Assembly: GCA_003567685.1 (NCBI GenBank)
Contig: PWYW01000085.1
Location: 1-44,577 of the forward strand
From: Gammaproteobacteria bacterium
GTDB taxonomy: Bacteria > Pseudomonadota > Gammaproteobacteria > Xanthomonadales > Wenzhouxiangellaceae
DNA length: 44,577 nucleotides
Direction of reading: 5' to 3'
Under the pieces are notes generated by a model. That model was not told where the DNA came from. It searched no databases and saw only the letters and a list, made by a program, of their open reading frames with translations. Numbering within the stretch: the stretch's first letter is position 1; the number at the start of each line of letters is the position of its first letter. A program made the translations under genes and the position numbers. Positions 25,994 to 34,374 of the stretch are shown piece after piece.

Positions 25994-27796
25994 CTAGCGT
26001 CGTCCGCTGGAAGGGCCCTGCCAGCTCAAAGCCAGGAACAGGGACCGCCCCGGCGTGTTGAAGCCAATCACCTGCTCATAGTCGCGGTCGGTCAGGTTTT
26101 CGAGGCGGCCTTCAAGGCGTAGATCATCGCCAAGCGGCAGGCCTGCCCGCAGATTGACCAGGGTGTATGAGGGCAGGCGCTCCTGGCCAATGTCTCGCCG
26201 GGAGCCGTTGAAGAAGGATTCAATGCCGAACCAGGCACCATGCTGGCCCAGCCAGTCAACCGCGGCGCTGGCCTTGTGCCTGGGGCGCCGCAGCAGTGGC
26301 TGACCGGAGTCGCGATCCTCTGCTTCCTGCCAGGTGTAACTGGCTTGCGCTTGCCACTGGGAAGATGCGTAACGATGACTGACTTCGATGCCCTCAATGC
26401 GTGCTTTGCGTACGTTGATGGCCTGGAAGTCGGTGCCAGCAAAGTCAATCAGGTCATCGATCCGCGTCTGGAACAAGGCAAGGCTGGCCCGGTGTCCCTG
26501 GCCTGGCTGCCAGCGCAGACCCGCTTCGCTTGACCAACTGGTTTCCGGGTCGAGGTCGGGATTGCCGGCGAACAAACCGCTGAAGCCTGGAGAATAGAGC
26601 TGCGAGAAATTGGGCGCCCGAAAAGCCCGCCCGAGGCTGGCGTAGAGCTGCCAAGGCTCGGCAAAACGCCAGCCAACCGCCAGGTTGCCGGTGGCGGCCG
26701 AGCCGAACAACTCATCCCGGTCTACCCGCAGAGCCAATTCATGACTGAACGCGTCGCGGGCCCCATCAATGCCAATCCAGGCGCCCAGGTTGTAGCGGTC
26801 TTCGCTCCATTCATTGCGGTTGACGCCCGATTCGCGCCAGCCGTCGACGCCTAGCAGCAGTTGCTGGTGATTGGACAAGGCGCGTTCTGCCTGCAAGCTG
26901 GCCTGCAGGCGACGCGTGATGGCTTCGGATTCGCCAAACGGTGCTTCGGTATCGAGTCGATCGCGATAGGCCGACGTACTGGCCAGGAAACGCCAGTCCG
27001 GGCCGGCGCCGAAGCGATAGTCCAGTCCGGTTGAGTAGTTCAGCACGTCGGATTCACCCTGGTCGAATTCGACTTCGCCGGAGACCATCCGTGCGTACCA
27101 GGATAGTTGACCGGTGGCGAGTTCGAACTGGCCGCGCCCGGCGGCACTTAGTGTGCGCAGGCCGTCATCATCAGGGTCGAAGGCAAAACCCCGCTCGTTC
27201 TGGCTGGAAAACCCGCCCAGTCGGCGGCCAGTGACCGTCAGACCATGTTGCCCGTTGCCAATGGCACCGGTCAGGCTGCGGTCCCGGTATCGGCCATAGC
27301 CGGCGCGCACGAACGGCCCGTCGGGCAGACGGGTGAAAATCTGGATGACGCCGCCGATGGCGTCCGAGCCCCAACGAGCGGCGCGAGGGCCGCGGACGAT
27401 TTCGATGCGTTCGACCAGGTTGACGTCGATCAGCTCCCAGGCAAAGGCGCCGGTTCCGGATGCGGCCACGCGAACGCCATCCACCAACACCAGGACATGG
27501 TTGGAGTTGCTGCCGCGCATGAATACGCTGGTTTGGCCGCCAGCGCCGCCAGTGCGGTTGATGTCCACGCCGGCTTCGAGGCGCAGCAGCTCCAGCAAGT
27601 CAGGTGCCTGGCTCAATTCAATCTGCGCCCGGTCGATGACGGAAATGGCCACAAGGCTGTCATCCAGCCCTTGCTCGGCACGTGTTGCCGTGACCACAAC
27701 GGTATCGTCCGATGCACTTGGATTGTCGGCCTGGGCCGATATGGAAAAACAGCAAATGCCGGCCATGGCGACCGACTGAATCAAACGTGTTGTCAT
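25994..27796 (-). CDS. btuB: TonB-dependent vitamin B12 receptor BtuB
   Basis: 600 residues from ATG 27796, with GGGAG 7 nt upstream; any longer reading would run through the riboswitch. A signal peptide ends SAQA near residue 23. A TonB box DTVVVTATR (31-39), very close to that of E. coli BtuB, leads the plug domain (RGSNSNHVLVLVDGVRV, IEIVRGPRAARWGSDAIGGVIQIFT). A 22-strand-type barrel follows with YEQVIGFNTPGRSLFLALSW at the end. BtuB takes up cobalamins across the outer membrane using TonB energy. About eight residues extend past the final aromatic strand, which is uncommon. The upstream cobalamin riboswitch gives independent support for the substrate. Confidence 0.93.
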   Translation of the reverse strand: MTTRLIQSVAMAGICCFSISAQADNPSASDDTVVVTATRAEQGLDDSLVAISVIDRAQIELSQAPDLLELLRLEAGVDINRTGGAGGQTSVFMRGSNSNHVLVLVDGVRVAASGTGAFAWELIDVNLVERIEIVRGPRAARWGSDAIGGVIQIFTRLPDGPFVRAGYGRYRDRSLTGAIGNGQHGLTVTGRRLGGFSSQNERGFAFDPDDDGLRTLSAAGRGQFELATGQLSWYARMVSGEVEFDQGESDVLNYSTGLDYRFGAGPDWRFLASTSAYRDRLDTEAPFGESEAITRRLQASLQAERALSNHQQLLLGVDGWRESGVNRNEWSEDRYNLGAWIGIDGARDAFSHELALRVDRDELFGSAATGNLAVGWRFAEPWQLYASLGRAFRAPNFSQLYSPGFSGLFAGNPDLDPETSWSSEAGLRWQPGQGHRASLALFQTRIDDLIDFAGTDFQAINVRKARIEGIEVSHRYASSQWQAQASYTWQEAEDRDSGQPLLRRPRHKASAAVDWLGQHGAWFGIESFFNGSRRDIGQERLPSYTLVNLRAGLPLGDDLRLEGRLENLTDRDYEQVIGFNTPGRSLFLALSWQGPSSGRR

Positions 27797-27932
27797 TGAA
27801 AACTCCCAACGCGCACCCGCGCCAAGGGGGTTGCAGACAGGGAGAGAAGAGACCGCGCGGAACGGCCAAGCCAAAAGGTCTTGACCATGCCGGCTGAAGC
27901 CGCCCTCCGCAGCTGGAACCGATTGGATTGGA

Positions 27933-28155
27933 TTACGGGCCGGTCTCCTGGCTTCCCTGGCGCGATGTGGTGTTACCGCGGCTGCCGTGCCTTCCCCGAT
28001 CTGAACGTCATTGCGTGAATGATCGAGTGGCATTGCCGGCATCAGTAGCTGCCCAGACTGACGTCTGAGCGGACCCTGAAGGGTTACAGTTGCGGGGGCA
28101 GCGCCGGTCTTTAACCGGCTTCCCGTTTCACCCTGCTTGGGCAGGGCACCCGTAA
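27933..28155 (-). ncRNA. Cobalamin riboswitch controlling btuB
   Basis: Read on the minus strand, the leader contains GGTGAAACGGGA (28132-28121), the conserved core GCCCCCGCAACTGTAA (28099-28084) and the B12 box AGCCAGGAGACCGGCC (27953-27938). P1 closes the structure: TTACGGG (28155-28149) pairs with CCCGTAA (27939-27933). These are defining elements of the AdoCbl riboswitch family, which lowers expression when cobalamin is abundant. About 135 nt separate the aptamer from the btuB ATG. That stretch contains a CGGC-TTCA-GCCG hairpin (27902-27891) but no U-tract, so control is probably at translation or by Rho. Confidence 0.95.
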
Positions 28156-28164
28156 CGAATTACG
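28151..28164 (-). promoter_or_regulatory. UUCG hairpin competing with riboswitch P1
   Basis: CGTAA-TTCG-TTACG is a perfect 5-bp stem with a UUCG tetraloop. Its 3' arm (TTACG, 28155-28151) is the same strand that pairs with CGTAA at 27937-27933 to form P1, so the two helices are mutually exclusive. A second stem, GACGGC/GCCGTC, lies just upstream (28164-28181). Confidence 0.5.
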
Positions 28165-28189
28165 ACGGCTCCAACGCCGTCATTCCGTC

Positions 28190-28195
28190 ATTATA
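28190..28195 (-). promoter_or_regulatory. -10 element of the btuB leader promoter
   Basis: An exact TATAAT on the minus strand, with transcription expected near 28183, upstream of both leader hairpins and the riboswitch. No good -35 match is found at 16-18 bp, so an activator or weak basal activity is possible. The 28196-28321 stretch behind it is the fadE 3' flank and holds nothing else I recognise. Confidence 0.5.
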
Positions 28196-28321
28196 CGTTA
28201 TGGCGCGGCAGGTACCCAGTAAGGCGGCAACGCTACCCGGAGCGCTGTCAGCCTCTCAAGCGGGCCGAAAAGTGACGGCACGTTGGCCGCGCCCGCCAAT
28301 GCGAGAAGCTGCAGGTCGGGC

Positions 28322-30805
28322 TCAGGCAGCCTCGGCGGCTTTTTGATCGCGGATGCGATCGCCTTCGTCGGTCAAGCCGGCCTGGATCTCCGCGAGTTCG
28401 AAATCGTCCACGGCGATAATTTCCAGCGAGCGACGGCGAACGTCTTTCAGCAATTCCGCCTCGCTATCGCTGAGCAAGCCCTTCTGGTGAGCTTGTTCGA
28501 GCTGGCTGTCGAAGTCATGACCGTCGATCTGGCCCGTGCGCAGCGCCTTGAGTAACTTGCGCTCAAGTGGCTCAGCCGCGATGACGTCTGGCAAAAGGCG
28601 TTCCATCACGCCAATCGGGTGGCCCTTGCGATCACTGGTGTAAATGCCGCGGGTCAGGCGACTGCGCGTTTCCGAAGGTGACAGCAGCAAGGTGGCTACC
28701 TTGTGGCCCAGACGGTCGTTGGGCATCCTTTCGACGCGCCCGAGCGGGAAGATCACCATCCGCAGGAAGGGACGCGCCCAGGCTAGCGGATAGTTGTCAA
28801 TGACGCCACGCATGGCGCGCTGAATCTTGTAAACCGCATCGTGGAAGGCCCAGGCCAGGATGGCCTGGTCGGCGGCCGGACGAGCATCGTGCTCGAAGCG
28901 GCGCAGCATGGCCGAGCAGATGTAAAGCTGGCTCAGTACATCGCCAAGGCGGCCGGAAATTTTTTCTTTTTGCTTCAACTTGCCGCCGTAGGTCAGCATG
29001 GCAATGTCGGCCAGGAAGGCAAAGCCGGCGCTGTAGCGTGTGAGCTTGCGATAGTACTTGCGGGTTTTCCTGTCGCCTGGCACCGCGGCAAATCGGGCAA
29101 AGCTGAGGCCCAGCACGAAGGATCGAACGGCGCATGAAATGCTGTGGCCGATGTGCGAGAACAGCAGCTTGTCGAAGGCATGCAGCCGTTCTTCCTCGTC
29201 GTCAATCTGCAGCGCTTCAAGTTCCTTGAGCACGTACGGATGGCAGCGAATTGCCCCCTGGCCAAAGATCATCAGCGAGCGGGTGAGGATGTTGGCGCCT
29301 TCAACGGTGATCCAGATCGGCGCGCCCTGCCAGGCTCGGCCCAGGTAGTTTTTCGGCCCCAGGATGATGCCCTTGCCGCCATGAATGTCCATGGCGTCCT
29401 TGATCACTTCGCGACTCATTTCAGTCGCCCAGTATTTGGCAATGGCACCGGGCACCGAGGGCTTTTCGCCATCGTCCACGGCGGAGGCCGTGAGCCGACT
29501 GAGGGCGCTCATGCCATAGGTGTAGCCGGCAATCCGGGCCAGCGCCTCTTCAACGCCTTCGAAGCGGCCAATCGGCATGTTGAACTGCTTGCGAATCCGG
29601 GCATAGGCGCCGGTGGCCAGTGCTGCGCTTTTCGATCCCCCGGTGGCCGACGATGGCAATGAAATGGCCCGTCCCACCGACAAGCATTCAACCAGCATGC
29701 GCCAACCCTGGCCGATATATTCGGTACCGCCCAACAGGTAGTCGAGCGGGATGAAGACGTCCTTGCCGATGATTGGTCCGTTCGGGAAGGGGTTGTTGAG
29801 CGGGAAATGGCGACGGCCAATCTCCATGCCTGGCGTGTCGCGAGGCAGCAGGGCCAGGGTGATGCCGATGTCCTCGGTCTCGCCCAGCAGGCCATCCGGG
29901 TCGTAGAGGCGGAAGGCCAGGCCGACCACGGTCGCCACGGGAGCCAGCGTGATGTAGCGCTTTTCGAAGTTCAGTCGAATGCCGGTGACTTCCTCGCCGT
30001 TCCATTCTCCCTTGCACACCACGCCATGGTCGGCAATCGAGGTGGCATCCGAACCGGCGGTGGTGCTGGTCAGGCCAAAGCAGGGGATTTCACGGCCATC
30101 GGCCAGTCGTGGCAGATAGTGATCCTTCTGGTCTTGGGTGCCGTAATGCATCAACAGCTCGGCCGGGCCCAGCGAGTTGGGTACGGCCACCACTGAACCC
30201 ACGGTTGAGCTGATGCCAGCCACTTTCTCCAGCACCGCGCGGTGCGCCGTGGCCGAAAAGCCAAGGCCGCCGTACTGCTTGGGGATGATCATGGCGAAAA
30301 AGCCATGTTTCTTGAGGTGTTCCCAAACGTCATCCGGCAGGCCGGCGCGGTAGTGCGACACTTCCCATTCGTCGACCATGTCGCAGAGTTCTTCGACCGG
30401 ACCGTCCAGGAAGGCTTGCTCCTCAACGCTCAGTTCCGGCAGAGGCTTCTTGATGAAGCGGTTCCAGCGCGGCCGACCCGAAAACAGCTCGCCTTCGAAG
30501 CCGACCGTGCCGGCCTCGAGTGCCACGCGCTCGGTTTCGGAGATTTGCGGCGTCATCTTGGCGAAGCTCTTGAGCACCGGTGCGGTGATGAACTGGCGGC
30601 GCCAAGGGCGGTGGTTAAGCGGCAGGGCAATGGCGATAAGTGCCAGCCAGGCCAGACCAAGGCTCAACCAGCCGGGTTGGCCGGCGATGGTAAAGGCCAA
30701 CAATGTCAGCGCCACCGCCCCGGTCCAACTGGCAATCGCCGTCTTGAAGTAAGCGCAGGCCAGACTGACAACCAGCAGGGCAAGAATGAACAACAACAGG
30801 CTCAT
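28322..30805 (-). CDS. fadE: Acyl-CoA dehydrogenase FadE
   Basis: 827 residues, like the long membrane-linked FadE of gammaproteobacteria. Two to three hydrophobic segments at residues 1-65 anchor it. The ACAD core follows with HGFFAMIIPKQYGGLGFSA, CFGLTSTTAGSDATS, the FAD-contacting QFNMPIGRFEGVEEALARI and DIHGGKGIILGPKNYL, and then the long C-terminal extension typical of FadE (ITVEGANILTRSLMIFGQGA onward). FadE performs the first, FAD-dependent step of fatty-acid beta-oxidation. It is downstream of, and overlaps by 4 bp, an alpha/beta hydrolase gene; a TetR regulator is divergent from the pair. Confidence 0.95.
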   Translation of the reverse strand: MSLLLFILALLVVSLACAYFKTAIASWTGAVALTLLAFTIAGQPGWLSLGLAWLALIAIALPLNHRPWRRQFITAPVLKSFAKMTPQISETERVALEAGTVGFEGELFSGRPRWNRFIKKPLPELSVEEQAFLDGPVEELCDMVDEWEVSHYRAGLPDDVWEHLKKHGFFAMIIPKQYGGLGFSATAHRAVLEKVAGISSTVGSVVAVPNSLGPAELLMHYGTQDQKDHYLPRLADGREIPCFGLTSTTAGSDATSIADHGVVCKGEWNGEEVTGIRLNFEKRYITLAPVATVVGLAFRLYDPDGLLGETEDIGITLALLPRDTPGMEIGRRHFPLNNPFPNGPIIGKDVFIPLDYLLGGTEYIGQGWRMLVECLSVGRAISLPSSATGGSKSAALATGAYARIRKQFNMPIGRFEGVEEALARIAGYTYGMSALSRLTASAVDDGEKPSVPGAIAKYWATEMSREVIKDAMDIHGGKGIILGPKNYLGRAWQGAPIWITVEGANILTRSLMIFGQGAIRCHPYVLKELEALQIDDEEERLHAFDKLLFSHIGHSISCAVRSFVLGLSFARFAAVPGDRKTRKYYRKLTRYSAGFAFLADIAMLTYGGKLKQKEKISGRLGDVLSQLYICSAMLRRFEHDARPAADQAILAWAFHDAVYKIQRAMRGVIDNYPLAWARPFLRMVIFPLGRVERMPNDRLGHKVATLLLSPSETRSRLTRGIYTSDRKGHPIGVMERLLPDVIAAEPLERKLLKALRTGQIDGHDFDSQLEQAHQKGLLSDSEAELLKDVRRRSLEIIAVDDFELAEIQAGLTDEGDRIRDQKAAEAA

Positions 30806-31686
30806 GATTTCTTCGCTCCTTTCCTGGCCTCGCGACGCAGGAATGGTGTGATGGCATTGAGGAAATGGTCATTGGCATCGCCGGCCACCATGTGAGCGGC
30901 GTCGCCGACTTCAACGTGTTCGGCGTGGGGAGCCAGTTTCAGAAATTCCTCGGCGTGTTCGGCCCCGATCAACTCGCTTTGACCGCCGGAAACCAGCAGG
31001 GCGGGAAGCTTCAGGCGGCGACTGGCCGACTGCAAGCGAGATTGCAGGTTGCTACTCTTTTCGGCAAGGGCCAGCATGGCGGGGTCCCAGTGCCAGTACC
31101 AGCGCCCGTCGGCGGCCTGGCGCAGGTTGCGTTCGAGGTTGGTCTGCCGACCGCGACGCCGCCGGTGCGGCAGGAAGCTCTGAACCGCTTCAGCGGCCTC
31201 TTCAACGGTAGCAAAGCCTTTGGGATGCTGGCGCATGAACGCCAGCATGGCAGCGACGCCACGTTCGTCCCAACGCGGTGCGATATCCACCAGTACCATC
31301 GAGCGCAGATCGACCTTGGGCTTTTCCGAATGCGCCAGCAGCGCGGTCAGACCGCCCATGGAGGCACCGATGACAATGGGTACATTCGGCAATGAATCGC
31401 AGACCCGACGAAAATCTTCGACAAACTGCTCGAAGTCGTAATGGCCGGAGGGCGATCGGTCGCTTTCGCCGTGACCGCGGGCATCGTAGCTCACGGCTTG
31501 CCAGCCTGCCGCAGCGAGGCGGCGACCGGTCTCCTCCCAGGCATACTGGGTCTGGCCGAAGCCATGGGCCATCAGCACGCAGGGCGCTCGATCATCACCG
31601 TAGTAGCGCAGGTGCAGGCGCACGCCATCATCCGTCCAGATCTGGCGGCGTCGAATATCATCATGAAGTTTGCGAACAGCTTCCAT
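30802..31686 (-). CDS. Alpha/beta hydrolase co-transcribed with fadE
   Basis: 294 residues. Canonical fold: LMAHGFGQ (oxyanion region), YDARGHGESD, nucleophile elbow IGASMGGL (Ser109), a late acid in LVSGGQSELIGAEHAEEF and the catalytic His in DAAHMVAGD. No signal peptide is apparent. The substrate is unknown. The 4-bp overlap with fadE suggests a role with fatty-acyl or ester substrates, for example a lipase- or thioesterase-like step feeding beta-oxidation. No strong ribosome site is visible before ATG 31686. The 122-bp gap to the divergent TetR gene holds an operator-like palindrome. Confidence 0.85.
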   Translation of the reverse strand: MEAVRKLHDDIRRRQIWTDDGVRLHLRYYGDDRAPCVLMAHGFGQTQYAWEETGRRLAAAGWQAVSYDARGHGESDRSPSGHYDFEQFVEDFRRVCDSLPNVPIVIGASMGGLTALLAHSEKPKVDLRSMVLVDIAPRWDERGVAAMLAFMRQHPKGFATVEEAAEAVQSFLPHRRRRGRQTNLERNLRQAADGRWYWHWDPAMLALAEKSSNLQSRLQSASRRLKLPALLVSGGQSELIGAEHAEEFLKLAPHAEHVEVGDAAHMVAGDANDHFLNAITPFLRREARKGAKKS

Positions 31687-31716
31687 ACGGCAGAGTATGG
31701 GGTTACCCTATTGTTT

Positions 31717-31740
31717 AGTCAATATTCCACATATTGGACT
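31717..31740. promoter_or_regulatory. Candidate operator between fadE operon and TetR gene
   Basis: AGTC-AATAT (31717-31725), a 5-nt spacer and ATATT-G-GACT (31731-31740) form two 9-bp arms that mirror each other except for one extra G in the right arm. It is AT-rich in GC-rich surroundings and centrally placed in the divergent gap, as expected for a TetR-family operator controlling both directions. Confidence 0.5.
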
Positions 31741-31808
31741 GACACAGCCGGCTTGCAAGGTGTCAAACTGTTCAATCTCATACTATCGCGAGATTATCGC
31801 CCGAGACG

Positions 31809-32441
31809 ATGAAGAAGACTGCCAGCGCAAAGCGCGCTTCCTCCGACCGCCCCAGTCTGACCCCTGCCGATTGGGAGCAGGCCGCGTTGGAACTGATGGC
31901 CGAAAAAGGCGTAAGCGCGCTCGGGGTCGAGCCGCTTGCCCGCCGATTGGCGATTACCAAAGGCAGTTTTTACTGGCATTTTTCCGGCCGGGACGATTTG
32001 CTCGCCCGTGCCCTGGCCCGCTGGGAGAACCAGGACCGTTATCACCTCAAACTGGCACTCAGTGCCGACATGCAGCCGGTTGAGCGCCTGTCGCAGTTCG
32101 TCTGGCGAACCAGCCGCCAAACCCTTACCCACCGTATCTATCTCGCCCTTTGCGCCAGTCCTCGCGACGCCCTGGTGGGCCCTGTCCTGCGTCGCGTAAC
32201 CAGCCGCCGAATCAAGTACCTGAGTGCGGCCTTCCGCGAGTTGGGCCTGAAAACCTCATCGGCTCGTCAGCGTGCCAACCTGGTCTATTCCTCCTATGTG
32301 GGCTACTTGCAATTGCAGGCGCAAGGGCTGGTGCCTGATCGTGACGAACCGGCGTTCAACGACTACGTCGAGCACGTGATCGAAACGCTGGTGGACGTGG
32401 CCCGACGTGCGGCCGAGCTTGGCGAGCAGCATCAGCACTGA
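31809..32441 (+). CDS. TetR/AcrR-family transcriptional regulator
   Basis: 210 residues. An N-terminal helix-turn-helix (about 21-65) contains ALELMAEKGVSALGVEPLA and RLAITKGSFYWHFSGRDDLL, the TetR signature. The C-terminal helical domain (about 75-200) would bind a ligand. It is divergent from the hydrolase-fadE operon, so control of fatty-acid oxidation in response to an acyl-CoA or fatty acid is likely but inferred. The leader has no strong ribosome site. Downstream is the inverted repeat shared with the zapE 3' end. Confidence 0.88.
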   Translation: MKKTASAKRASSDRPSLTPADWEQAALELMAEKGVSALGVEPLARRLAITKGSFYWHFSGRDDLLARALARWENQDRYHLKLALSADMQPVERLSQFVWRTSRQTLTHRIYLALCASPRDALVGPVLRRVTSRRIKYLSAAFRELGLKTSSARQRANLVYSSYVGYLQLQAQGLVPDRDEPAFNDYVEHVIETLVDVARRAAELGEQHQH

Positions 32442-32465
32442 TTGCACCAGCTGACGCATGGCCCA

Positions 32466-32519
32466 CTAGCCCGGATAACTCATGAACTCGCGCGTCTGTT
32501 CAAGAACTGTACGGGCTAG
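32466..32519. repeat. Inverted repeat in the TetR/zapE convergent gap
   Basis: CTAGCCCG (32466-32473) and CGGGCTAG (32512-32519) are perfect 8-bp arms around a 38-nt loop. The right arm includes the zapE stop codon. Inside the loop GTTC-AA-GAAC (32498-32507) makes a second small palindrome. It may act as a two-way transcription end, although U-tracts are missing. Confidence 0.4.
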
Positions 32520-33604
32520 GGGCGGTGTGGTAGCGCCAGATACTCGTGGCTTTGCATCTCGGTCAGGCGCGATATGGTGCGTTGGAATGGCGCTGCCAGA
32601 CGTTGGCCGCAGTACAGGTTTTCTGGCGGTACGTCGGCTGCCATGATCAGTTTGACCGCCCGGTCATAGCATTCATCCACGAGGTGAATCAGGCGGCGTG
32701 CGGCATTGTTGTCGTCGTCGTTCAGCTGGGGCACTTCGCTGACGATCAAAGTGCCGAAGCGCTTGGCCAGTTCGATGTAGTCGGTGCTGCTGCGTGGCCC
32801 GCCGCACAAGGTGGCAAAATCGAACCAGGCAACGGGGCCGGCGCGTCTTAGCGGCTGCAGGCTTCGCCCGCGAACCTTCAGCGGCGTCGTGCTGATGGTT
32901 TCACCAGCGGCGAGGTTGCGGAACTCCTCGGCCAACCCGCCGCGCGCCGTCTCATCGTCAGGCCAGTAAAAGACGGGGTGGCGCACCAGCTCCCGAAGTC
33001 TGTAGTCCGTTGGCGCATCCAGTTGGCAGACTTCACAGTGGGCCTCGATTGCGGCAATGGCTGGCAGGAAGCGGGCACGCTGCAGGCCGTCGGCGTACAG
33101 CTCCCCGGGCGCCGAATTGCTGGTCGTGATCAGTACCACTCGACGCGCAAACAAGCCCTGAAGGAGCTCTCCCAGAATCATCGCGTCGCCGATGTCACCG
33201 ACGTGAAACTCGTCGAAGCACAATACCCGGGCTCGCTTGGCAATCTGGTCGGCGACTTGCTGCAGCGGATCGCGCTGCTTGTCCTGGACTTTCAGTTGCT
33301 GGTGAATCTGGTCGAGAAAGCGGTGAAAGTGGATTCTCCAGACCGGCACGCCCGATTGGTCAAGGCTATGGGCGAGCAGGTCCATCAGCATGGTTTTGCC
33401 GCGCCCGACCTGGCCGTGAATGTATAAGCCACGGACTCGTGGCGGCTTGCGCCAGCGTGACAGAATGCCAGCCGATGAAGGTGTCAGGCGCTCAAAGCGG
33501 TCCTGCAGTCGATCAACGATCCGGCGCTGCGCCGAATCGGCTTGAATGTCGCCCGCTTCAAGCAGGTGCAGGTATCGATGCAGTGGGCCGGCCGGGTCAG
33601 CCAT
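32516..33604 (-). CDS. zapE: AFG1-like ATPase ZapE, cell division
   Basis: 362 residues, typical of the ZapE/YhcM/AFG1 family. Walker A is GQVGRGKT (residues 64-71), Walker B VLCFDEFHVGD, followed by ITTSNSAP (sensor 1 region) and RFLPAI. The N-terminal LHRYLHLLEAGDIQADSAQ and the C-terminal LYCGQRLAAPFQRTISRLTEMQS are family signatures. In E. coli ZapE associates with the Z-ring and affects FtsZ bundling; relatives act in mitochondrial protein quality control. It lies 15 bp downstream of a second hydrolase gene on the same strand. Confidence 0.92.
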   Translation of the reverse strand: MADPAGPLHRYLHLLEAGDIQADSAQRRIVDRLQDRFERLTPSSAGILSRWRKPPRVRGLYIHGQVGRGKTMLMDLLAHSLDQSGVPVWRIHFHRFLDQIHQQLKVQDKQRDPLQQVADQIAKRARVLCFDEFHVGDIGDAMILGELLQGLFARRVVLITTSNSAPGELYADGLQRARFLPAIAAIEAHCEVCQLDAPTDYRLRELVRHPVFYWPDDETARGGLAEEFRNLAAGETISTTPLKVRGRSLQPLRRAGPVAWFDFATLCGGPRSSTDYIELAKRFGTLIVSEVPQLNDDDNNAARRLIHLVDECYDRAVKLIMAADVPPENLYCGQRLAAPFQRTISRLTEMQSHEYLALPHRP

Positions 33605-33619
33605 CGCTTGAAGCAGTGA

Positions 33620-34276
33620 TCAGGGCAGGTTGGGTTGAACGTGATTCTTGATCAGGCCGCGCAGGTCCATCAGGCGCCGATGGAAAAAGTGGCCGGTACC
33701 CTCCATCATGATGAAGTCGAGCGGCTGATCCATTGAATCAGCCCAGCCCTGAACGGCTTCCGGTGAGACTACGTCGTCTTCATCGCCCTGGACAACCAGC
33801 CAAGGGCAGTTCGGCGGCATGAGCTTTTCAAACCCGTAACGCTCGACCGGTGGTGCAATTGAAATCAGTTGTCTGACCGGGAGATCCTGGGCCGCGCGCA
33901 GGCTGATGTAGGCGCCGAAGGAAAAGCCGGCCAGCCACAAATCGGTATCGGGACAGGATTCGCGCACCCAGCTAACCACGGCGTTCAGGTCATCGGTTTC
34001 GCCCTCGCCGTCGTCAAATGTGCCCTCGCTCTCGCCCACGCCTCGGAAGTTGAAGCGCACAGTGGTCAGCCCCAGCTCGCGCAAAGCCCGTTCCATGATG
34101 GTGACGACCTTGTTGCGCATGGTGCCGCCGTGGAGGGGGTGAGGGTGACACAACACGGCCACGCCGGGGCGAGCGATATCGGCTTCGGGCAACTCGATCA
34201 GGGTTTCCAGTCGTCCGGTTGGGCCGTCCAGGAACAACTCCGTACTCTCGCTGGGAAAAGGCTGGGCATCTGCCAC
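33620..34276 (-). CDS. Alpha/beta hydrolase (COG2945-like)
   Basis: 218 residues from GTG 34276. GAGGAG ends 6 nt upstream of this codon and only 3 nt before GTG 34279, which decides the start over the earlier TTG 34330. The fold is clear: CHPHPLHGGTMRNKVV, FNFRGVGESEG, the nucleophile elbow AGFSFGAY (Ser119), an Asp-rich QGDEDDVV and catalytic His in GTGHFFHRRL. This matches the small esterase-like group with the HPHP motif. Cytoplasmic, substrate unknown. It is divergent from the ACP phosphodiesterase gene and precedes zapE. Confidence 0.85.
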   Translation of the reverse strand: MADAQPFPSESTELFLDGPTGRLETLIELPEADIARPGVAVLCHPHPLHGGTMRNKVVTIMERALRELGLTTVRFNFRGVGESEGTFDDGEGETDDLNAVVSWVRESCPDTDLWLAGFSFGAYISLRAAQDLPVRQLISIAPPVERYGFEKLMPPNCPWLVVQGDEDDVVSPEAVQGWADSMDQPLDFIMMEGTGHFFHRRLMDLRGLIKNHVQPNLP

Positions 34277-34374
34277 CACGGGCTCCTCGGGTTTGAGTGA
34301 CGGTTGCTGGCGCTTGCCAGGCAGGTCCAAAAGCGCCGATCATGATACCTCAGACCTCCTGGCCCAAACAATTC

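Noticed and set aside
27797-28042. N-terminal extension of btuB from an ATG at 28042
   Set aside because: It would translate the cobalamin riboswitch core. ATG 27796 has a good ribosome site and a signal peptide directly after it.
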